Positions 33,936 to 39,519 of a stretch of 39,519 bases of DNA are shown here, piece by piece. The notes under the pieces are model-generated. The model was not told the origin of the DNA, searched no databases, and saw only the letters and a list, made by a program, of their open reading frames with translations. The stretch spans positions 74,748-114,266 of the forward strand of contig BMAT01002776.1 of NCBI GenBank assembly GCA_019649035.1, read 5' to 3'. Source of the DNA: Elysia marginata. Lineage: Eukaryota; Mollusca; Gastropoda; Plakobranchidae. Made by a program: the position numbers and the translations under genes. Positions within the stretch are counted from its first letter, which is position 1, and each line of letters begins with the position of its first letter.

Positions 33936-36900
33936 GTTGTTGCTGTTGTTGTTGTTATTATTGTTATTATTATCATCATCATCTTCATCATTATTTCTTC
34001 TTCTTACTTTTAATCTATATACGAGTAGATTTCCTTTAGAGATATATAAAAAAATGCTTCTCACCCAATGACTCATCAAGAAGGCACTGTAAAGCCTGGA
34101 ACCTTACAGCACATCTAACATTTAGAAGTATGCAACTCATGGTATTTGTAAGCATGATTTAAACTAGGCTCAGTATATAATAATAATAACAATAATAACA
34201 GATAGATAGATAGATTGCATTTGTAGAGTGCATACTCATAGAAGGACTTATGCTCCTTGCACTGCATTTTCACAATAAAACTAATAACCATATAAGATAG
34301 AGTGACAAAAAGGTGATTAACCAATAGTGAAATGTGAAAAAAGGTTTTACAAAGAGTTAAAAAATTTTTTGACACGAACTTTAAAGACTTTAGTTTTGTG
34401 AACTATACAACATGTCAAAATAATACATTGTAATATAGAATAGTCTAGTTGTTTAAAATATATGTGACTAAAACTCATAACACACAAACATAAAATTGCA
34501 TTGCTAAAAATAAAAAAGTAAATTAGTAATGTGTTATTTAAGAACTTAGTTTGTTAAACAAAAGCCATAACTTAACGAAAATCTCTACACAGCTAATGGT
34601 GCTTTAGCTGTTTCTCAAAACTCTCTAGCTTTTCAATATTACGAATCTCTTTCCGAAGAGAATTCCATATTTGAGGTCACATAGTTTTAAGAGGCATAAT
34701 CACCATAAGATTTTACATTCTTGCGAGGAAAGTCTCAGATTAAAATGTGATTTTATGACCAGAACTTTCTTTTTGTTTAATAGAGATTTATTAATTCTTT
34801 AAAACATTGGGGTGCGATATCCTAATTACACTTGAAGCAGAGAACATAAGTTTTTATGTTTATGCACTCAGCAATTGACAGCCAGTGCAACTCCCTCAGG
34901 AAATGAATACACTGTTTAGGTTTTTCTTTTTGAATATCATTACCAGGCATGCTGCCTCTGTTCTGCACTACGCGCAGTGCAATGCAGTAATCAAGTTTCG
35001 ACAAAATAAGGGACGTTATCAATTTTTTTGTTGTTTCAAAAACTTTTTTATGTTGACTATTCTTTTAGACAGACGTTTATAGCTGGTAAAAGTGGACAAT
35101 ATTTTCCATGAAAACTGTCATATTAAATTGAATGATGTTGATAAAATTAAGTAATTTGATGAGAACAGGTACGTTTGTACATCATGGATACGGCAATCAA
35201 ACCATTCAATCTCATGATGAAACTTGTAGATAAACTCAAGATGCCCCAATTCACCTAAGATTCCAGGAGATCCTACCTCATCCTCATTACAGTCCAGACC
35301 TGGCCTAATGGGATTTTTTTTCTCTTCTCCAAGCTTAAAAAAACAATTGAAAGGAAATAATTGCACAGATGACAATAAATTGCAGCTGATGTGTGCAGAT
35401 GGTGCAGACGAAAAGAAGCGGAAGTTTTCACCAACATGTTTGACCATTTGTTCATCGTTGGCGCACTGGTGTTCAAAGAGATGGTGACTTCTTGGAAAAG
35501 TACAGATAGTTTCATAAAGCAGACAGCTTAAGCTTTTATTTGGCATATAGCTTTTATCTAAGGAATGATTAGTTTGGAAACAGAGGTCAAAGAGGCAGAC
35601 TTTTTAGTCACCCCTTGTAGGAGACAAAGCATAGCTAAATTAAACATGTAAATAGCTATATATGTGTCAAAGTTTGTTTGTTATGCTAGTGTCTCAAAAA
35701 ACCTGACAAATAAACACAAAGACATAGTTGACTCCCCATTTGCCCTTGCTCTCTGCTTTTTTAAAATGGCGCACAATGCATTGTCATGAAACCCATCATT
35801 TCCAGGATTAATAATAGAAAAGGTATGGTTGATGCCAATTTTAAAGCAGCCTGGTGTTTTTCTTGTGTTCAGTTTTTGGAAACTTTTAGATTGTCTTAAG
35901 CCAGTGATACCTCAGATAATAGCCCAAGAGCAAATAAAAAAAAAACAATAGGTTTTTTATGAATCATTACAAAGAATGATTTAAATTCTCTTCACATATC
36001 CATAAACCTAGTATTTACAAGACAACTTACAGAAACCTTGCTGTCAGATCCAGCTTGCCTGCTGCACTTTTCTGGCAAAGCTCTTTCCAATCTGCCTCAG
36101 GGAATTTCTCTCTGATTGGTCGCATGCGTTCCTTGAGAATTTCAGCTGCTCTGATGGCAGCCTGATGAGAATTTCCCAGATAAATGATGCTTTTATTAGG
36201 TGTAGAAACCTGACACAAATGATGTTTACATTAAGTGTAGAACTGTGACACAAATGGTGTTTACATGAAGTGTAAAAATCTGACACAGATGGTGTTTACA
36301 TTAAGTGCAGAACCATGACACAAATAGTGTTTACATTAAGTGTAAAACCAAAGCATAAATGGTGTACACATTATGTGTAGAACTATGACATAAATGGTGT
36401 TTACATAAGAGTAAAAATCTGACACTTCAGGTGTTTACATTAAGAGTAAAAATCTGTCACTTCATGTGTTTACATTAAGAGTAAAAATCTGATACAAATG
36501 ATGTTTTCATTAAAGTGTAGAACCATGACACAAATGGTGTATAAATTAAGTGTAGAACCATGACACAATTGATGTTTACCTTAAGTGTAGAACTAAAAAA
36601 CAAATGGTGATTACATCAAGTGTGAAACTATGACACAAATCATGTTTACATTAGGTGTAGAACCATGACACAAATAATACTTTCATTTATAGAAGAATTT
36701 AAAACACAAGGTGCAGATCCACAAAGTGCTGATTAGCGACAAAGGTTTTAACTTGCACAGTGCATTGTTAGCAACCAAAACTGAAAAAAAATTACCTCTG
36801 GAAAAGGTTTTTTGAAAAACTAAAGATCAAGAGAAAGCTATTCTTCAACTATAATTTGCAATGCATGGAAATAACTTAAGATTTTAAAGGGGGCAAGTAT

Positions 36901-38451
36901 TTAACACTATATTAAAAATTAAGGTAAAAGAAATATTATAAAGTTTTTATAATCATTGTCCACTTACATTCTCTAATGTTACAAATAATTGCTGGACATG
37001 TTTGCTTACCTGCATGGAAGACTCACTGGCAATGCTTCCACCAGACACAAGGTTGTTTGGAGAGATGGTGCCCTGATTAGGTCTGACTTTAATCTTTTCC
37101 AGTGGTACGCCTAAAATATGAGCTACACCTTGAGCTACCTGCAGACAAAATGATAAGAAGAAAATTTTAAACACAAGCAGTGCACATACAGCAGTACGTA
37201 CATAACATACAAAAAAAACAAATTAACTAATTCTGATAGTGTTGAACGAGGGGAGCAGGTCCTCAGGTATTTTTTTTTTTAATTTTTAGGTTCATGCCAA
37301 AATGATAGGTCTGTGTAGGTTTTGGGGTTGCAATTTTGCTATTTGGGTGTTGGTCATAATCCTTAGATCATGATTTGAAGCAATAAAACTTCTCAAAAAA
37401 CAAACAGAAGGAGAACCTTTTATAAATGACATTAAAAACTTGAAGGAAAATTAATCTGATCAACAATGGTTCAAATTTAACAGAACCAAAGAGGACATTT
37501 ACAGAACCCCACGTTTACAGAATTTTGAACAATCGGATTTTGCAGTATCCGACTTCTACTTCGGGGGATTCCACTGTAATTGATTCACTGATTGTTTCAC
37601 CTTGGTATAGAGTCCCTGACCCATCTCAACTCCACCCTGGCTGATCTGCACTGAGCCGTCTCGGGCAAAGATAGTGACCGTAGCTCCGTGACCACTTCCA
37701 AAATAAGATATGCCGTATTTACAGGTTGTCATTGTAATGCCTCTCTTTTTCCACATGTTCTCCTATAATAATAATTAAAACAAAATGGTTAAAGAATTAA
37801 ATGCCGCATCTACACAAAAATGATAAATGTTAACTTATACACTAGAGTAAATATTTCTTCTTCAGATGGCTTTGGTTTTCCTTTGGGCTCTGCAAAGTTG
37901 ACAGTAGCAGGCATTCAAATAATGAGGAGGAGTTTGTCATGAGAGAATTTTGTAGGCTTTATCATGGACAATCCAAAGCTTAAATAACAGCATAAACAAA
38001 CAAGAGCAATATAATTTGCTCCTGCGGAACCCTGTATCAATTTTCATGAACAGATAAGAAACTGTAAATAGGAAAATAAACCTTTGTTGATCTGCAAACA
38101 CTATTGCGTAATTCTTTTTTTTTGCTAATCAATAAAAACTATGTCTAAAAAGCCTTACAGCAAAAATTAATACAGTCTAACTTCATCCAAGTTGGTTTCA
38201 ATCGTTTTCATTGACATTTGGTAGATGTTGAGTCTAGAAAAATAAAAGTTTTCATTGCATCAAGTTACATTTAATTCTTCCCATTTACATTTTACAAATG
38301 TTAGGTCTAGTATCAAAGCCAGGTCCACACTCCTTACTTGATTAAAGGCATCCACCTGGCGAATCCTGGCATCCACTTCTGCCGTGTCTTTCAGGCGTCT
38401 CCACAGCTCTCTCACCGTACAGTTAACAAGCACATGGCCACCAAAGTCCTT
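21631..38451 (-). CDS. Gene 2: convergent xanthine dehydrogenase / aldehyde oxidase paralog, C-terminal part (9 exons, 5' incomplete)
   Basis: Minus-strand exons in coding order: 38451-38338, 37762-37601, 37138-37010, 36161-36031, 29027-28893, 24634-24511, 23264-23168, 22516-22406, 21698-21631 (stop). Their lengths (114, 162, 129, 131, 135, 124, 97, 111, 68) and phases equal gene 1 exons 3-11. The 356 residues are intact and differ from gene 1 at about 30 sites. Motifs retained: GGVEMGQGLYTK, SGGSIASESSMQ, TARF, SLNPMLDIGQTEGG and TGEPS with the catalytic Glu. The domain is the C-terminal molybdopterin-binding part; the iron-sulfur and FAD domains and the counterparts of gene 1 exons 1-2 must lie beyond 39519. 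Introns 6 and 7 are about 7.0 and 4.3 kb, against 0.75 and 2.3 kb in gene 1, because of transposon insertions. No frameshift or premature stop was found, so a pseudogene is unlikely. Substrate unknown. Confidence 0.93.
22406..22516 (-). CDS. Gene 2 exon equivalent to gene 1 exon 10 (catalytic Glu)
   Basis: The acceptor is gactgtttttcag-like (tttttcag) and the donor is gtatgt. It is phase 1 at both ends. It encodes ATGEPSIALSAGALLANKLA, then VESARKDLFGKDEFIPV. The GEP motif with the presumed catalytic Glu is kept. Confidence 0.95.
22841..22990 (+). repeat. Dispersed repeat R1, copy 2
   Basis: This is the partner of the repeat at 934-1110, with TTGAGTGGCAAGGCGGTGGG, GCAAGCATTTTCTGCC and GCTAATTACAGAGG blocks in the same order. 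It lies in gene 2 intron 9 (antisense to the gene), while the other copy lies in gene 1 intron 2. The two were therefore not inherited together from the gene duplication. Confidence 0.5.
23168..23264 (-). CDS. Gene 2 exon equivalent to gene 1 exon 9
   Basis: The acceptor is caatgccag and the donor is gtaggt. It enters in phase 0 and leaves in phase 1. It encodes NYKPPTAKDIPIDWRIHLLP, then DTPNPNGIRSSK, with two differences from gene 1. Confidence 0.95.
24511..24634 (-). CDS. Gene 2 exon equivalent to gene 1 exon 8
   Basis: The acceptor is ttctctgcag and the donor is gtaagg. It enters in phase 2 and leaves in phase 0. It encodes LNPMLDIGQTEGGFVMGLGN through ILTDGTW, with one residue difference from gene 1. 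It is isolated by 4.3 kb of repeat-rich intron upstream. Confidence 0.95.
25384..25633 (+). mobile_element. tRNA-derived SINE with target-site duplication
   Basis: An internal pol III box A (TAGCTCAGTTG, 25394-25404) and box B (GGTTCGAAACA, 25438-25448) sit about 33 bases apart at the 5' end. A 180-base body follows and an AATCAATCAA-like tail. The flanks carry a 12-bp direct repeat, TCAACCAGATGG at 25372-25383 and TCAACCAGGTGG at 25634-25645, differing at one base, so both ends are defined. It lies in gene 2 intron 7, opposite to the gene. The SINE family is not identified. Confidence 0.88.
26764..26903. repeat. 28-bp tandem repeat, five copies (gene 2 intron 7)
   Basis: Five adjacent 28-base units each start with CTGTTG and mostly end with CACCTTTG; the consensus middle is ATGTCGCTTTGGTC. 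A sixth unit begins (CTGTT) and breaks off. A GC-richer stretch with a 78-codon frame (27000-27236) follows. I do not recognise the product. Confidence 0.8.
27802..27842. repeat. (AG)n microsatellite
   Basis: About 20 uninterrupted AG units in gene 2 intron 7, a plain dinucleotide repeat. The Ser-Leu-rich minus-strand frame over it is an artefact of the repeat. Confidence 0.95.
28091..28174. repeat. 29-bp direct repeat, nearly three copies
   Basis: Two perfect copies of a 29-base unit (CAGAAAGTTAAAAATCTGAC then ATCAGCTGA) at 28091-28119 and 28120-28148, then a mutated third copy. Perfect identity of the first two suggests a recent slippage or duplication. Confidence 0.9.
28203..28456 (+). 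mobile_element. MITE family R3, copy 3 (gene 2 intron 7)
   Basis: The left end TCACGTCCAGGGTGAATGAG and the right end, whose reverse complement reads GTCTCGCCTTCAGGGTGATT, form a clear terminal inverted repeat. The interior aligns with copies 1 and 2. The reading frame of 69 codons inside it is a chance frame. Confidence 0.62.
28893..29027 (-). CDS. Gene 2 exon equivalent to gene 1 exon 7
   Basis: The acceptor is gtccatttcag and the donor is gtatgt. It enters and leaves in phase 2. It encodes NQHQTGSPFLNYHTYC, AVTETEVDILTGES and VDIMADYGE. The intron before it is the 7-kb repeat-filled intron 6. Confidence 0.95.
29760..30080 (+). repeat. Dispersed repeat R2, copy 2 (gene 2 intron 6)
   Basis: This is the partner of 4128-4440 in the same genomic orientation, therefore opposite with respect to its host gene. 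Right-end GACTACCATCCCATTATAAA is the inverted form of the left end of copy 1. The 88-codon minus-strand frame across it has no recognisable family and is probably chance. Confidence 0.55.
30930..31790. other. GC-rich island of unknown origin (gene 2 intron 6)
   Basis: About 860 bases clearly richer in G and C than the rest of the window, starting near a poly-G run at 30969-30978. It contains a plus-strand open frame of 123 codons (31208-31579, MLKKIPHAMLLPKPRISSEH...) that I do not recognise, and an 81-codon frame on the other strand. It directly precedes hAT element 1. Possible explanations are a retrotransposon untranslated region, a retrocopy of a transcript, or an old element body. No poly(A) tail, LTR or TIR was found. 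Confidence 0.5.
31824..32563 (+). mobile_element. hAT-type non-autonomous element 1 (GATTCC-rich)
   Basis: The ends TAGAGATGTGCGATTCC (left) and TAGAGATTCCAATG (right, reverse complemented) bound 740 bases. The flanking 8-mers CCGGCAAG (31816-31823) and CAGTCAAG (32564-32571) agree at 6 of 8 positions, as expected for an old hAT 8-bp duplication. The left arm has many GATTCC/GGAATC repeats in both orientations; similar motifs also lie near the right end. There is no transposase. The centre holds a purine-rich tract (32281-32327). Confidence 0.65.
32572..33459 (+). mobile_element. hAT-type non-autonomous element 2
   Basis: TAGAGCTGGGGT at the left and its exact inverse ACCCCAGCTCTA-like right end (GACCCCAGCTCTA, 33447-33459) bound 888 bases. 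The flanks CAGTCAAG (32564-32571) and CCATCAAG (33460-33467) agree at 6 of 8. TAGAGCTGGG termini with 8-bp duplications are typical of hAT elements. The interior is GC-richer than its surroundings, and no transposase frame is seen. It starts immediately after the 8-mer that ends element 1. Confidence 0.72.
33888..34005. repeat. Compound trinucleotide microsatellite (ATT)n with variants
   Basis: A long TTA run is followed by TTG, GCTGTTG, TTA and ATC units. On the minus strand it would read as a run of Asn codons, which explains the low-complexity frames there. It lies in gene 2 intron 6. Confidence 0.95.
34170..35130 (-). mobile_element. LINE (non-LTR retrotransposon) 3' fragment, degenerate
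   Basis: The minus-strand translation shows the C-terminal third of a Jockey/CR1-type ORF2: LITSLILSKLDYC, then RVVQN, FLRELHWLSIAECINIKTYV, LCFKC, and further on PQIWNSLRKEIRNIEKLESF ending at a stop at 34593-34595. Frameshifts and stops break it up. A 3' UTR of about 400 bases follows, ending in ACAAATGCAATCTATC and a mixed TATC and TTATTA tail at about 34177-34215, as is typical of LINE 3' ends. It is 5' truncated at about 35130 and lies in gene 2 intron 6 on the same strand as the gene. The clade assignment is by motif only. Confidence 0.82.
36031..36161 (-). CDS. Gene 2 exon equivalent to gene 1 exon 6
   Basis: The acceptor is tctcatcag and the donor is gtaagt. It enters in phase 0 and leaves in phase 2. 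It encodes AAIRAAEILKERMRPIREKF through DLTARF, with two differences from gene 1 (G/R and N/D). A 35-bp minisatellite begins about 25 bases upstream of this exon in the intron. Confidence 0.94.
36186..36679. repeat. Minisatellite, about 14 copies of a 35-bp unit (gene 2 intron 5)
   Basis: Imperfect tandem copies of a unit of the form GTTTACATTAAGTGTAGAAC followed by CATGACACAAATGGT, roughly 35 bases each over about 494 bases. Units vary, and a subset carries AAAAATCTGACACTTC instead. It starts 25 bases from exon 36031-36161 on the upstream side for gene 2. Gene 1 intron 5 has no such array. Confidence 0.85.
37010..37138 (-). CDS. Gene 2 exon equivalent to gene 1 exon 5
   Basis: The acceptor is tgtctgcag and the donor is gtaagc. 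It is phase 0 at both ends. It encodes VAQGVAHILGVPLEKIKV, then TISPNNLVSGGSIASESSMQ. The GS to VS change before GGSIA is the most visible difference from gene 1 near the active-site channel. Confidence 0.94.
37430..37578 (-). mobile_element. Fragment of a Tigger-like element
   Basis: On the minus strand the sequence begins CAGTGGAATCCCCCGAAG and continues with TCGGATACTGC-like steps, resembling the start of Tigger elements. I could not find a convincing opposite end; a weak candidate is near 37237. It lies in gene 2 intron 4, 20 bases from the exon at 37601. Confidence 0.45.
37601..37762 (-). CDS. Gene 2 exon equivalent to gene 1 exon 4
   Basis: The acceptor is attattatag and the donor is gtgaaa. 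It is phase 0 at both ends, with 54 codons. It starts ENMWKKRGITMTTCKYGISY and ends GGVEMGQGLYTK. Five residues differ from gene 1 (D/E, M/I, C/S, N/S, K/R), mostly conservative. Confidence 0.95.
38338..38451 (-). CDS. Gene 2 exon equivalent to gene 1 exon 3
   Basis: Read on the minus strand: acceptor aatatcag, donor gtaagg, phase 0 at both ends. It encodes KDFGGHVLVNCTVRELWRRL through VDAFNQ. This is the most 5' gene 2 exon found. I searched 38452-39519 for the two preceding exons (VRAPG and SVPAALVSES blocks) and did not see them. Confidence 0.93.
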
Positions 38452-39519
38452 CTGATATTTTGAAAAAAAATACAACATTTTATTTTTATTATGGCATTGT
38501 CGTTTTTACTTTCAATAAAAACATATTAAAATGTCTTGTACATTAACAGTAATATTCCCTGTTTTTATTTTTTTTAATGAAGATTATTATGGTAAAAGAC
38601 TTAACATGCTAAAAAATACATTCCTTGTTGATCACTAACATTCCTGGTCAGTGGAGACTTAGGAATTTGCCCTCTGCTAGAAATCTCATAGAAATGATAA
38701 AGCTATTTAATTACCGAACTACCATGCCACCGATTTTTGTCTCTGGATCTATTACTAAACACAGGCTTTTTCTATTTGGGTAAATGTATCGATAAAAAAC
38801 AACACACATATATTCAATAAATTTTATAATGTTAAAGATGACAGATATAGCATAGATCTATCTAACCCCACAATCTGACATGCACTGAAATTATGAACCA
38901 GCTTCTCTCAAAATGTCGGGTCTTTACATAGAGGACAATTTGGGCAGCATAATTTGGAACTATTTAGAGACATTCAAGTTTGTTCTTATGTAATCCTGTT
39001 CAAGAGAATTTATAGACATACATCAGATATCAACAGATTCAAGGGATCAAATTAATGAGTTTATTTTGTTGTAAAAGCATTATTTTTACGACAATTTTAA
39101 ACGTCCAAACGCCTTAAAATAAACTAACCAAAATTGCCAGAAATCTTTCACATAACAGAAAACAAGAAGATTCTATGTAAGCAAAAAGAGATGAGGCCTA
39201 ATGACATCATTTTGTTTTAAGGTGGTCCTTTGTATCATATGTAAAAGAAACCATTACAGTCTAGACTTTGCCAGATTGTAATGATTGCTCATTTTAATGC
39301 TAAGAGCATCCACAACTTTTTTCCATAAGTGCCAAAATGACTCTCTAGCTCTCTGTATAAAAAAATCTGATCTATTTTTAGTTGTGACTACATGGGTGAA
39401 CGCTCAGGATCTTAAAAAATTTTTGCCAAAAGTTCACAAAAAGTCCATAAAAACCCCTAGCATACATGGGTCGGAGCATGAAATCTCAAAAAGCCTGCAG
39501 GCTGCTCAATTTTTTGCCC
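38452..39519 (-). other. Probable gene 2 intron upstream of its first visible exon
   Basis: No counterpart of gene 1 exons 1-2 and no other coding motif was found. The equivalent gene 1 intron is only 0.9 kb, so the next exon probably lies just outside the window. AT-rich, no repeat recognised. Confidence 0.6.

Larger units (their letters stand above)
29028..36030 (-). other. Gene 2 intron 6, expanded by insertions
   Basis: A 7.0-kb intron against 0.75 kb at the same position in gene 1. Insertions inside it: repeat R2, the GC-rich island, two hAT-type elements, the ATT microsatellite and a LINE 3' end. Between 29028-29700, 30100-30700 and 35550-36030 I see only AT-rich sequence. The same intron bears an unrecognised minus-strand frame of 142 codons at 35118-35546. 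Confidence 0.8.

Noticed and set aside
33771-34079. Ile-, Leu- and Asn-rich frames
   Set aside because: Produced by the ATT microsatellite on both strands.
36186-36679. CRISPR-like array
   Set aside because: Units are contiguous imperfect tandem copies without unique spacers, in an animal intron; a minisatellite explains them.

Overview
The window looks like nuclear DNA of an animal. It is AT-rich, has small exons split by GT-AG introns, and carries many transposon relics, tRNA-derived SINEs and microsatellites. The protein family, the LINE and SINE types and the low gene density fit an invertebrate, perhaps a mollusc such as a gastropod. That placement is inference and cannot be proven from the sequence. 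No prokaryotic or organellar signal was seen. A 318-base assembly gap lies at 18755-19072.

Only two protein-coding genes can be supported. They are paralogs of the molybdo-flavoenzyme family (xanthine dehydrogenase / aldehyde oxidase) and face each other tail to tail. Gene 1 is on the plus strand (232-10572): eleven exons encode about 419 residues, the C-terminal part of the molybdenum-cofactor domain, and end in a stop codon. Gene 2 is on the minus strand (38451 down to 21631): nine exons are equivalent to exons 3-11 of gene 1. Both lack their 5' portions because the window ends. All nine shared exons have the same length and the same intron phases. The 356 shared residues differ at about 30 positions by hand count (about 92% identity), and both frames are intact. 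They are therefore an inverted duplicate pair, probably both functional.

Layout: 1-231 is intron or upstream sequence of gene 1. 232-10572 is gene 1, with MITEs and other repeats in its introns. 10573-21630 is the 11-kb interval between the two 3' ends; I recognise no gene there, only candidate poly(A) signals, a Tigger-like element, a piggyBac-like MITE, other short inverted-repeat elements, the gap with a SINE at its edge, and a decayed LINE reverse transcriptase. 21631-38451 is gene 2, whose introns 6 and 7 are swollen to about 7.0 and 4.3 kb by a SINE with target-site duplication, two abutting hAT-type elements, a LINE 3' end, a GC-rich island, a 28-bp tandem repeat and several microsatellites. 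A 35-bp minisatellite fills much of its intron 5. 38452-39519 holds no recognisable exon and is probably intron of gene 2.

I did not find a clear new biological system. The points most worth a second look are the inverted paralog pair with conserved exons and dissimilar introns, the side-by-side hAT elements sharing an 8-bp target motif, and several apparently unnamed MITE families with multiple copies.
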